Origin: Canna indica
Lineage: Eukaryota; Streptophyta; Magnoliopsida; Zingiberales; Cannaceae
Length of the DNA stretch: 64,000 nucleotides
NCBI GenBank assembly: GCA_034359265.1
Contig: CP136892.1
Coordinates: 7,860,501-7,924,500 of the forward strand
Direction of reading: 5' to 3'
Below are positions 1 through 9,623 of this stretch, piece by piece. The notes under the pieces were generated by a model. The model made no database searches and was not told where the DNA came from. It saw only the letters and a program-made list of their open reading frames with translations. Numbering within the stretch: the stretch's first letter is position 1; the number at the start of each line of letters is the position of its first letter. The position numbers were made by a program, and so were the translations under genes.

Positions 1-785
1 AGACTAGTCTAAAGCATAACACATTGCTATGCTATAAAGTTAAATTTGTTTCCTTCGATAATGATTTTCTTAGCTGATGAAAATCATTGCCACTCTATTG
101 AACTTGTCATTGACAAGAATGCATTTCATAACAAATAGGTGTCACTAGTTTTCTCTTTTTTGAATAAAGTTAATTGATAAAATTAGCATAATTTTCAAGA
201 TATACAAATATGAAAATTTACCCCCTACAAGCGTTTAATGAGGCTAACTTTGTATAACTTGCTCACGAAATTCTTGAAGGCTAAGGATATTGAGTCCCCT
301 GATGAAGCAATTATTTTTAATTGATCTAATGCTGATATGAAACTAGGTTCTGAAACTATTGCATCTCAATCTCAATATCAAATGGCACTGATATGAAACT
401 ATTGCAGAAGGTAAATGAAGAGAAAAAACACATTAGTTATATACAGTATATGATACAAATGTTTCATAGTAGTTTAGCATCCTGGAGTTTGTTGTTAGGT
501 AATATGTATAGTTTAGCTTCATGATTCGTATGTAACCTATACTTGATAACACTTGTTAGACTTTGAAGATTTGACAAATCTAGAAGCACTGAAGCACCAC
601 TTGCTTCATGGTAATATAAATAAGAGGTGGTAACATCTTCATTAAGAGCACTATATTGTCCTACCAGCAACCACTAGTTGACTGATTAAAAACTTGGTTT
701 ATATCATCATTTATAAAAGAACTATTCTATACATGAAGAGAGTAATATAAATATTACCTACATAAAAGAATAATTCATACCAGGG

Positions 786-1590
786 AGTTTGACATCTTTA
801 AGTAATTTCCAATTAGCAACTTTGCAGAATGAATTCCTTGTTCATCTGCTTTCTTCATAGTAATCCCCACCGGTTCCAATCCACTAATCCCCCAATAATA
901 TAGATTTTATTTGGATCAATCTTCTCTGGTATAATTTCCACATCAGCAGTTAGATAGACAAGATTATCCTTATTCTCTTGGAAAGTTTCAATATAAGATT
1001 ATCCTGGGATTTTTTAAAAAATTGGTGTCTATCTCTCCTTGGCATCCTGTCAATAGTCAACCAGAGATGAGTTGGTGATGCACATCTCCCGTTTACTGCA
1101 TAACAATACATGATCTGCAACTTCCATTAGCTAAGAAATAAACTCACAGTAAAATAATTACTTCTTGTGTTTAAGGAATACAATGCAGTTTTAAAGAAAA
1201 TAACAGATATTTAAAAGAATTAACAATAATTTATGGGAGTAACATAAAATTAAGGACAAGAAGCAAATTTAATGGAGAGAAGTGATTGCCACCTGTTGAA
1301 CGAGGCTGTGGATCTCGTTGGGCGTCATGAGATCTGAGAACTCGAGGTCGAGCACCACCTTAGGGACGATCTCGACATCCCTCCTCAGTCGCTCGGCACG
1401 CATCTTGCGCTCCTCCGCTCGCCGCCCCCACCCGCTCCCGTCGTAACTCCTCCCGCTCCACAATTAGTCGCTCCTACTCTTCCTCCTTACCTGGATGGGG
1501 CAACGAGAGTTAGCAGGCATGTGTGTCGAGAGAGAGAACAAACGAGCCCTTACCTCCTCCACCTCCTGCATCACCGCAGGCGGCTGAGGT
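786..1590 (-). pseudogene. TRM10-type tRNA (guanine-9 N1)-methyltransferase, broken gene fragment
   Basis: TRM10 proteins methylate N1 of guanine 9 in tRNA with S-adenosylmethionine. Read on the minus strand, 1293-1460 encodes an EERKMRAERLR stretch followed by VVLDLEFSDLMTPNE and HSLVQQ, the start of the TRM10 SPOUT domain. A GT donor follows at 1292-1291. After a short intron, an exon begins at 1114 with MYCYAVNGRC and THLWLT, then in shifted frames [33 protein letters not shown], and IGNYLKMS up to about 786. These blocks are in the right order for plant TRM10, but a section of about 20 codons is missing and at least three frameshifts and an in-frame stop occur. A possible first exon ends near 1555 (MQEVEE then GTAAGG). 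The C-terminal exons are not seen. I infer a gene fragment captured by the surrounding CACTA element. Confidence 0.72.
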
Positions 1591-1842
1591 GGGAAGGCGA
1601 AGCGTCGGAAAGAGGGGCGCTGCTCGGAAGAAGGGGTAGATCGGAACACATAGGATCGAAGAAGGGGGAAGGAGGCAGACTGGTGGAGCATGCAGGAAGA
1701 AGGGGGCGAACCAGTGGAACAGCGGGCATGGGAAGAGTTAGAGACGGGTTAGGGATCGCGAGAACGAAAGTTAAAGGGAATATAATTTTGGGGCGGAGGG
1801 AATTTTAAAATTCATTGGAGGTAAAAAGGGGTAAAATTTCGA

Positions 1843-2139
1843 GACATATAGGAACGGTTTTAAGTGCGAGATTTAAGAATGATTTTTTTTTTATTTCGTT
1901 TTTGACATATAAGAATAGTTTTTAGATTTTTAAAAGGAAACGGTTGTTTTTTTGTTCCCATAGTATATTAGCTAAGGGAACAGTTTTTAAAATCGTTCCC
2001 ATATATTGGATAAGGGAACGGTTTTTATTTGTTCCCATAGTATATTGGCTAAGGGAATAATTTTCAGAACCGTTCCTATAAGTGATGTATGGGAACACTT
2101 TTTTGACCGTTCCCAAAAGTAGCGTGGCCATAGATCCAA
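1843..2139. repeat. CACTA-0 sub-terminal repeats
   Basis: A GGGAACGGTTTT-like motif and its inverse (CCGTTCCC, CGTTCCCATA) recur several times in both orientations, separated by short AT-rich spacers such as TATATTGGCTAAGG. This mixed-orientation clustering next to a CACTACAA end is typical of the binding sites of the CACTA sub-terminal protein. Confidence 0.6.
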
Positions 2140-2151
2140 AATGTTGTAGTG

Positions 2152-2421
2152 ATTCCATGCTGCTTTCGACGTCCTTGCCGTAGAGATTTTTTTGAAAACC
2201 TTAGCATCCACAGCTTGTTGAATGAAGCTGAGTGCCTTTGCATCTCTTTTCTGAATTTCTCTGAGTGCACCAGCGGCCATTCCTTCTTCATTGTATCCGT
2301 TGCAAACAAGCTCCCACATATCCTGAGACATGAAGAAGATTTGCATCATAATGTTCCAGTCTTCATACTCGATGCCATCAAACTTAGGTATGGTAGGATT
2401 TAGCAGATTACTTGCAGCCAT
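2152..2421 (-). pseudogene. Copia gag N-terminal fragment (Copia-1)
   Basis: From an ATG at 2421 the minus strand reads MAASNLLNPTIPKFDG, then YEDWNIMMQIFF, ALREIQKRDAKALSFIQQA and SKAAWNHYN, the DUF4219/UBN2 type gag start of plant copia elements. The frame is cut at 2151 by the CACTA end, after the codons for WNH. Twenty-seven bases upstream is an LTR end and a primer-binding-like site (TAGTATCAGAGC, one mismatch from the initiator-Met type). Gag forms the virus-like particle of the retrotransposon. Only the first 90 or so codons remain. Confidence 0.75.
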
Positions 2422-2448
2422 TCCCACTCCTCTCGCTCTGATACTAGT

Positions 2449-2948
2449 TGTTAATCTCAGTCGCAAAAAATAGAGCTTGTAAACAGAGCAAATAATGAAG
2501 AAGAAAACTCTCTTATAAAAATGAAGATCTCACACTACACATGGAATGGATATCAGCTTACAAAATAGAGAAAACAAGTTATGGCAAAAAACTTAACACA
2601 CAACCAAGAAAGTACCTTCTATAGAATACAACTCATACCAAGGAAAACATAAATCGCACACACTCAAAAAACTCTATTACGGCTACCTATTTATAAGAGG
2701 ATAGAAAGAAAATAAAATAAAGTGCTACTACTGCCAGCAGTAAGTCATTTCATCCACTCCCAGTAGCAGCACCACGACAAACAAATTTGATTCTCAGATG
2801 TCTCTATAAATGATTATGGACTACTCAAGAAGCTTCATGACATTGCTGAGTTGTCCATTCTGGATTGATCCATATTATTGCCGAGTTGTGAGACTCCACG
2901 TGATTCTATAGTTGCACCATGTTCCTGATATGAATCACCTTCAACACT
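2449..2948 (-). repeat. Copia-1 LTR (500 bp)
   Basis: On the minus strand the repeat starts TGTTGAAGGTGATTC at 2948, right after a GGGGGAG polypurine tract, and ends GATTAACA at 2449, right before the primer-binding-like site. A TATAAATA box lies at 2695-2688. The flanks are unusual: the end of pol is on one side and the start of gag on the other. Confidence 0.7.
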
Positions 2949-3060
2949 CCCCCATGATTCATATCTCAATTACTCCAAGCCTTGTCCGAAAATATTCAAA
3001 TTTATCAGCAGGTAGAGCCTTAATGAATATGTCCGCCACCTGAGCCTTAGTGAAAATATT
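2949..3060 (-). pseudogene. Copia-1 pol 3' end (RNase H tail) with polypurine tract
   Basis: The minus strand reads QVADIFIKALPADKFEYF followed by RTRLGVIEI and a stop, the standard C-terminal end of copia RNase H. The polypurine tract GGGGGAGTG follows at about 2955-2943 and overlaps the LTR start. Everything upstream of this pol stub is missing; 3061-3186 is AT-rich sequence without recognisable content. Confidence 0.75.
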
Positions 3061-3186
3061 CAAATTAAAATTTTAAAAAAGTAAGAAAATATTTTTTTTT
3101 AAAAAAAGTTTGGTGAAATGATTTTATTATTTTAAAATATATTTAGAGATATTGGATGAACTTTTGATCCATATATATTAACTATT

Positions 3187-4105
3187 TGGTATTAACTCAA
3201 ATTGGATCTGAATCGAATCCAATGAGTTTGACCGAATTTAAATAGGAGCTTATTCAATCAAATAATTGGTGAACCAATTATTACTAATATTGAGCAAATG
3301 ATGCGTGATATGTAATTATAATTGTATGGCATGGTCAAAGTTTCAACTCATGCATCAAATGTACGCAATTCCAAAAAGCCAATTCCAAAAGCTTTCATGC
3401 AATTTAAATCGTGCTTTTTTGATCGGTTAAACGTTGATGGAATCAAACGACGAAGGCTTATGTTCACCGCATCTAATTGAGTATAATTCGGTCAATGCCT
3501 ACAATTTTCTAGGTCAAATTACGTTGCACGCCGCTGGATCAGAATCAATCGATGTAGCTTATTTTCGGACGGCTTCCTATTTAGCTTCATCCTAATTTTT
3601 CTCCAGACCGATTCATTCTCTTTGAATATAAATACTGACAATTTTCTTAAGGTATAGGCATCCCACAAGAGAGAAGATCAGAAAAGAAATTTTGTAAAAT
3701 AATTTAGAGATTCAGAAAATTTAGAGTGTCGTTACAATTCTTTTCTAATGAGTGTCCATTCTCAGGTTCCAACATACAGTAGCAAAAGTTCAATTTCAAA
3801 GCAGATCTTGCAGAGACAATGCCTCTATTCCGCACCGGTTTCATGTTCAATTTATTTAAGACAGATTATTGTATTTTGAATGGATTTAGATTATTATCGC
3901 TCTTATTGAAATGTTCTTTTCTGAAATTAATAAAATAGTCTAATCTTCTCCCCGTGGACGTAGGATCGGCACCCCGCCGAGTCCAAACCACGTTAACCCC
4001 ATTGTGTCTTTTAATTTTCCGCATTATTATTATCGGATTTGGTTTTCCATTTCTCTCGCCAGGTTCGGGTTTTGTAGATCCTGTAGAAAATTATCCCAAA
4101 TTTCA
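3187..4105 (+). repeat. Copia-2 5' LTR
   Basis: It aligns with 6154-7074 along its whole length, for example the shared blocks TTGGTGAACCAATTATTA and TTGATCGGTTAAA. A TATAAATA box sits at 3627-3634, a plausible promoter for the element. It ends at TTTCA just before the primer-binding site. Confidence 0.7.
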
Positions 4106-4112
4106 TAACAAT

Positions 4113-4125
4113 TGGTATCCGAGCC
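4113..4125 (+). other. Copia-2 primer-binding site
   Basis: TGGTATCCGAGCC follows the 5' LTR. It is one base from TGGTATCAGAGCC, the usual plant retrotransposon site complementary to the 3' end of initiator methionine tRNA. Confidence 0.6.
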
Positions 4126-4138
4126 TACTTCCCCAACC

Positions 4139-5280
4139 ATGACGAGCACCAAATTTGATATTGAGAAGTTAGATCGCAATGTCAACTATGCACTTTGGTC
4201 AATGAAGATGAAAGTGATCCTAACTATGGAGAAGATACATGATGTTATCCTTGGTAAGGATAATATGCAGGGGACGAAGGAGGAGAAAGAATACAAGGAG
4301 CAAAAGACAATTGCAATTTTGTACATAAGCTTGTCAAACGAGGCACTTCGAGAAATTGTATCACAGAAGACAGCTAAATGTATTTGGGACAAGCTCGCAT
4401 CCTTGTATCAGGACACAACTCTCACCGGTAAGATGACTTGGAAGCTCTATTTCCTACGCATGGCAGAAGGCACATCAGTCAAAGAGCATATCAATACTTC
4501 AGACAATCATCATGGACCCGGAGAATATGGGTGTCAAAATCGAAGAGGAAAATAAGGCTTTATTCCTTTTATGTTCACTTTCTTCTTCTTTTAAAATTTT
4601 TCGTGAAACTATGCTTTTTGCAAAGACTACTATTACTCCAGAATAGGTGATCACTGCTCTTGTGTCTAAAGAGCTTATGGACACGCATCTTATAGCAAAT
4701 TCCTCTAGTTGAGGGAAAGGAGCAGCTCTTTACTCTAATGAAGCAAGAGGGGCTAACAAATCAAATGTCACTTATTGTTATTGCAAGAAACGAGGTCACA
4801 TTAAGTCAGAATATCACAGTCTTAAGAAAAAGTTACAACAACAAACTAAAGGTCAAGACACGCATATGGAGACCTCTTATGCAGATTTTGAGAAAGTAGA
4901 GGTATTGGTCGTGACATATGGCACAAGCACTGCTAAGATACGCCGTGGGCGACGGCGGTCTCGTCGGCGACAACACACCTCAGGTCAAAATTCCTCTTTC
5001 TCTTCTTCTAATATGTCTGATCATGCAAAATGAAATCCAGGTTAGCAGGCGAACAAGTCAACCATATGTAGCATTGATGAGTGGTTCCTGAATTCTGGGT
5101 GTTCCTATCACATGACTCCACAATGGACGGCCTTTGTGGATTATCGGCGCACCAATGGTGAAATAGTTCGTGTTGGCAATAATGTATCTTGCAAAGTTAT
5201 CGAATTTGGAATGGTGAAATTAAAATTGCATGATGGCTCGACAAAGATCCTAGTAAATGTTTGTCATATCCGGAGCTAGG
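4139..5280 (+). pseudogene. Copia-2 gag-protease remnant
   Basis: Gag starts at the ATG at 4139 (MTSTKFDIEKLDR) and continues with YALWSMKMKVIL, SLSNEALREIV and IWDKLASLYQ, the UBN2-type gag of plant copia elements. Frameshifts follow near 4500. Further on, CYCKKRGHIKSEYH at about 4778 is a decayed zinc knuckle whose last cysteine is gone. At about 5085 the protease motif reads WFLNSGCSYHM; the family has D-S-G there, so the catalytic aspartate is replaced by asparagine. An in-frame stop lies near 5032. The 5260-5367 stretch precedes the hAT insertion; 5827-6138 keeps no recognisable pol domain. Confidence 0.7.
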
Positions 5281-5367
5281 AAGGAATCTAGTGTCTTTTG
5301 AAGTTCTTGACACTATGGGCTACACGACATCCTCTGCAGTAAGAGTCTTGGAGGTACACGATGGAGC

Positions 5368-5818
5368 TAGGGGTGTAATCGAGCCGAGCCGAGCTGAGCT
5401 TGGCTCGGCTCGAGCTCGGCTCGTTTGGAAAATAACAAGCTCAAGCTTTGGTCTATCGGTTCAAGCTCGGCTCAAGCTACATTCAAGCCACTCGAGCTCG
5501 GCTCGGGAAAAAAATCAAGCCGCACGAGTCGAGCCGCACGAGCCGAGCTCGAGCTCGACTAAGCTCGGGTTCTTTTTAGAGGGTAACGAGTTCATAAAAT
5601 TTAAAAATCAAACCCGGTATATAATATATATATATAAGGCTCTATTAGGCTCGATTAGGCTCGCGATTCGCTCGAGCCGAGTATAGGTTAGCTCGAACTC
5701 GGCTCGCTCGCATGCCTGGCTCAGCTCGGCTCGAGCTAGATAAGTTCGAGTCTAGTTCGAGTTTTTACCGAATCGATCTCGAGTAGCTCGCGAGTGGCTT
5801 GGCTCGCTTACACCCCTA
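5368..5818. mobile_element. hAT-type miniature element (hAT-1), 451 bp
   Basis: Termini are TAGGGGTGTAA and TTACACCCCTA as perfect inverted repeats. The 8-bp target duplication GATGGAGC is exact at 5360-5367 and 5819-5826, the length typical of hAT transposons. The interior is rich in GGCTCG/CGAGCC repeats in both orientations and has no transposase, so the copy depends on a transposase from elsewhere. It lies inside Copia-2 and is therefore younger than it. Confidence 0.9.
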
Positions 5819-6138
5819 GATGGAGCCACGACGGTATTGAAGGCTCTAAGGACGTCAAATAATTTGTACAAGGTGGACGAATCCATCTTTCGTGAAGCAG
5901 TCCAGATTCCGAGACAATACACAGCAAAATCAAACATTAGGTCAGATATAAATTTTGCTTTCAAGACAATCCATTCTCAGAGATACACAATGAAGGAGGA
6001 GACTCAGAGGACTATGTGGGTTCCTATGTCCAAGCAGGAAGCTGACTTTGCCTACTTGAGCACTGATTCGACGTAGGCCCTGTATGGGCCTTGTGGGAGA
6101 GGACGATTTTTGAGGATTGTATCGACCATAATTTTCAT

Positions 6139-6150
6139 CAAAGGAGGAAT
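6139..6150 (+). other. Copia-2 polypurine tract
   Basis: The purine run AAAGGAGGAA lies directly before the 3' LTR, the position of the plus-strand primer in LTR retrotransposons. Confidence 0.5.
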
Positions 6151-6153
6151 TTT

Positions 6154-7074
6154 TAGGTATTGAATTAAATTGGGTTCGAACCGAATCCAACGAGTTCAAC
6201 CGAATCCAAATCGAAGCTTATTTGATTAAATAATTGGTGAACCAATTATTAATAATATTGAGCCATGTCATTGCTGCAAATGATGTGTGCGATATGTTAT
6301 TATAATTGGATGGCATGGTCAAAGTTTCAACTCATGTATCAAATGTACGCAATTCCAAAAAGCCAATTCCAAAAGCTTTCATGCAATTTAAATCATTCTT
6401 TTTTGATCGGTTAAATGTTGAAGGAATCAAACGACGAAGGCTTCTGTTCAACGCGTCTAATTGAGTATAATTCGGTCAAGCCTCCAATTTTCTAGGTCAA
6501 ATTACGTTGCACGCCGCTGGATCAAAATCAATTGCTGTAGCTTATTTTTGGATGGCTTCAGATTTAGCTCTATCCTAATTTCTCTTCGGATCGATTCATT
6601 CTCTTTGAGTATAAATACAAGCATCCCACAAGAGAGAAATCAAAGAGAAAATTTTGTAAGAGAATTTAGAGATTTAGAAAATTAAGAGTGTCGTTACAAT
6701 CCTTTTTCAATGAGTGCCCATTCTCAGTTTCCAACATACAACAGCAGAAGTTTAATTTCATGGTAGATCTTATAGAGACAGTGTCTCTACTCCATATCGA
6801 TTTCATGTTCAATTTATTTAAGATAATTTATTGTATTTCGAATGAATTTAGATTATTATTGCTTTTATTGTAAGGTTCTTTTTTGAAATTAATAAAGTAG
6901 TCTCATTTTTTTCCCCGTGGACTCCACGTAGGATCGGCACCCCGTCGAGTCCGAACCACGTTAACCTCCTTGTGTCTTTTACTTTTCTGCATTATTATTA
7001 TCGGATTTGATTTTCTGTTTCTCTCGCCGGGTTCAGATTTTGTAGATCCTGCAGAAAATTATCCCAAATTTTCA
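6154..7074 (+). repeat. Copia-2 3' LTR
   Basis: It is the partner of the repeat at 3187-4105, with a TATAAATA box at 6610-6617 and the shared end CCCAAATTTTCA. The stretch 7075-7476 that follows is AT-rich and holds no gene or repeat I recognise. Confidence 0.7.
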
Positions 7075-7489
7075 AATATTAACGGTACTACTCAATATTT
7101 TAATGATAAAAATTGGCAATAGTTTGATAGTATGATATACTAAAAAAAAATTGAAAGTATGATACTTGTTTTGGTTGAAAATAAAAAAATTATGATTCTT
7201 TAATTAAATCTTATTAAAATATTTGATGACGTGATATTTTTTTTAATTAATTAATTTATTTAGAGACGTTGATTTGTCAATATTGATTCGCGTTGCAGTG
7301 TCACGTCAATATTCAAAAGACAAATTTAATACTATATTCACGATAGATATAATTGACAAAAATCAAGTTTAGATAGATTAGATAAAATTATTAAAAATGA
7401 GAATGTACTTAGTAATAAATTTAAATTATTTATTTATTTGTATTGTTGATTGGGATATTACAACAGCAACTACTGATGTCACTACTAGA

Positions 7490-7745
7490 AAAATGGACAT
7501 CAGCAATGGCTGATGCCGTTGCTGAAGAGCTTCAGCAACGGCCGCTCGGGCCGTCGCTAAAACTATTATCAGCAACGGACACGGAGCCGTTGCTGATAAC
7601 ATTAATAGCAACGGCCGCTGAGTCCGTAGCAACGCCGTTAGTAAAAGCCCGTCGCTAAGCCGTTGCTGTAGGTCATCAGCAACGGCTTTCGATAAACTTT
7701 TAGCAACGGCTTTCCCACGGACGACCGTGGGAAAGCCGTTGCTGA
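7490..7745. repeat. CACTA-1 sub-terminal repeat array, Transposase_24 side
   Basis: Many copies of GCAACGGC and its inverse GCCGTTGC occur in mixed orientation, for example around 7505, 7535, 7573, 7609 and 7675. The dense inverted copies would also fold into hairpins. By analogy with En/Spm these are the binding sites for the element's accessory protein. Confidence 0.8.
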
Positions 7746-8039
7746 TGATGTGAACCTGGTAACGAAAAAATTTAAAATTTAAAATTTCCATTGATACATT
7801 GATACATTATCAGATACATAACTCACACACCCATACACTCATACACACATTCATTCACACATCACAAACATACCAAGATATACATCAAAACAATTATATT
7901 TATATTGATAATTATCCACGATAGTATAAAAACAATTCAAATGCAAAATTGAAGTATCAATATCTAAGTAACAAAGTCAATATAAATTAAACAAGTTCAA
8001 TATCTCAGTAACAAAGTCAATATAAACAAAATCTCACGA

Positions 8040-9548
8040 TCACGATGGAGGATGGCCTGGATCATATAGCGGGGTCTGAAGTGCTTGAGTGTACACCGGC
8101 GTGGACTGACTCGAGGACGATGGATGAGATGATGCCGAAGAGATGCCTGCTTCGGGATGACCTGACATGTTGCGTAGCATAGCATGCATCTCCGCCATCA
8201 TCTGACTCTGACGCGCGACCGTCTCCTCTAGAGTCCTTATTCTGCTACTATGATCATAACTGGATCTAGAGGTGGACGGCCGCTCACCAGCGACCGGAGG
8301 GGTCGGTGCCCCAAGTGGCCCTAGCACGGCACGCGCATGACCACTATCTGCGAAGCCATATACGCGGCCATGGTCCCAGCCACCTGTGGCCTCGACCCAC
8401 GATGCTGCTTCAAAGTCCTCGGGGGTACCCCCGCGCTGCACCACCGTCTGGTTGTACGTCTCCTACTCGAGTTTGATTTTTTGTTTAATATTTATCATAA
8501 AACTTAAATTATAAATATATAATGAATAATTTAAACAAATATATAATTACCACAATGTATGTAGCGCGGTTGTGGATGTACTCCCCCGTCCCAAGTGCTC
8601 GACGGTGAGTCCGCTCAAACACCGCCATCGGGGAGGGTCGCTGGACAGTCCCGTCATCCGACACCGTCGTCTACATTTACAAAACAAATACATTAATTAG
8701 TACACATAGTAACAAATAAAATATATAATTAAAAGATATACTTACCATACGGTTCGCGTGCAGTGCAAATGCAACAGAGCCGCCGGTGTGACGCGCTGCT
8801 CCCCCCGTCATGCGATTTCTAGCCGCATTCCGAGAAACCTCCTGCCATCGATCCGTCGACCATATTCCCACGAGCTAGTCCCATATATCCGGAGTAATCC
8901 AACCGGGGCCGTATCCCCGAGTCTCCGCGATGTTAGTGGTCCCAGCTCGGGCCATCGCCTGGGACCGAGCCTGCCCCAGCTGCCCGTTGTACCTTGCCCG
9001 GGAAATAGCCTCCCAGACAGCGTAAATGAAGGGCCTCTGGTCCTCGGCCCATGTATAGCGAGCCTACAAAATAATAATATCAGTACCAATATTAATCATC
9101 ATGCATGTAAAAATAATAATAATACGTGCCTCAAACTCGCGCCATAACATGTCGACGTGCTCGCTAGGCACGTGAGACCACGTAGGCCATGCCCCGTGCA
9201 TGTATCGTCGAATAGTAGAAGAAATGCTCCTCGACACTTCTTCTTGCTCGAACCTGCACAACAAAAATAAATTTTAATATTATATTATGATATAATGAAT
9301 TTGTAATGATTCATAATTCATGATATATTACCGCTCCCCAATCACGCTAATCAATCTACGTGACTCTGTGGCTGGTGGAGGCTGCCACCTGTTCGGCCCG
9401 CGTGGCCGCCTGCTTCTGGATGTACTAGCCTCGGCAGTATCATCCGCATGAGGATCAACAAAGGAGGATCAGCAGTATGAGTAAGTGCTGGAGTCTCACC
9501 GATCGGAGACTCCGAAGCTCTCCTGCGTCGATAACCACGACCAGACAT
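8040..9548 (-). pseudogene. Transposase_24 (Ptta/En/Spm) gene of CACTA-1, five exons
   Basis: Exons read on the minus strand are 9548-9332, 9253-9130, 9063-8746, 8670-8551 and 8462-8040; four of the boundaries follow GT-AG or a fitting acceptor. The start is MSGRGYRRRRASESPIGE at 9548. Exon 3 encodes RYTWAEDQRPFIY and STDRWQEVSRNAARNRMTGG followed by HTGGSVAF, the Transposase_24 core. Exon 5 encodes a coiled-coil-like stretch (RTLEETVARQSQMMAEM) and a Ser-rich tail. The second intron seems to use a GC donor (GAG then GCACGT). A 1-bp deletion in exon 1 relative to CACTA-2 shifts the frame, and an in-frame TAG lies at 8877-8875. The protein is thought to act with TNP2 at the element ends. Confidence 0.75.
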
Positions 9549-9623
9549 ATCTGTCGAACAGACATATAATCAGATTATTGTATAAATAGTAGAGATATAT
9601 TTAATAAAATATATACTTTATAA

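Larger units (their letters stand above)
1..2151. mobile_element. Probable CACTA element, right part (CACTA-0); left end outside the window
   Basis: The right terminus is seen at 2140-2151, where the plus strand ends TTGTAGTG, the inverse of a CACTACAA end. It is followed by copia gag sequence that continues on the other side of the junction. Inside this end lie inverted repeats of a GGAACGGTT-like motif (1843-2130), as expected for CACTA sub-terminal repeats, then a GC-rich stretch holding a TRM10 gene fragment. No matching left end is visible, so either it lies before base 1 or the element is truncated. The leftward extent is inference; the right end and repeats are seen directly. Region 1-460 shows no recognisable gene. 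A 68-codon open frame at 464-670 (minus) matches nothing I know. Confidence 0.5.
3187..7074 (+). mobile_element. Copia-like LTR retrotransposon (Copia-2), internally deleted
   Basis: Two direct repeats of about 920 bp (3187-4105 and 6154-7074) flank a short internal region with a primer-binding site, gag, a zinc knuckle and a protease. Integrase, reverse transcriptase and RNase H are absent, so the copy is non-autonomous. A 451-bp hAT element is inserted at 5368-5818. The LTRs differ at many sites and by a small deletion, so the insertion is old. LTR borders are approximate because the 5' start does not show a clean TG in both copies, and I find no convincing 5-bp target duplication. Confidence 0.75.

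Noticed and set aside
464..670. 68-codon minus-strand frame as a further TRM10 exon
   Set aside because: Its sequence does not match the expected TRM10 C-terminal block and splice sites do not link it to the exon ending near 786.
1521..1808. 95-codon plus-strand open frame
   Set aside because: Antisense to the TRM10 fragment; Arg/Gly-rich without domain features.
8758..9147. 129-codon plus-strand open frame
   Set aside because: Antisense shadow of Transposase_24 exon 3 in CACTA-1; the same shadow appears at 48543-48899.
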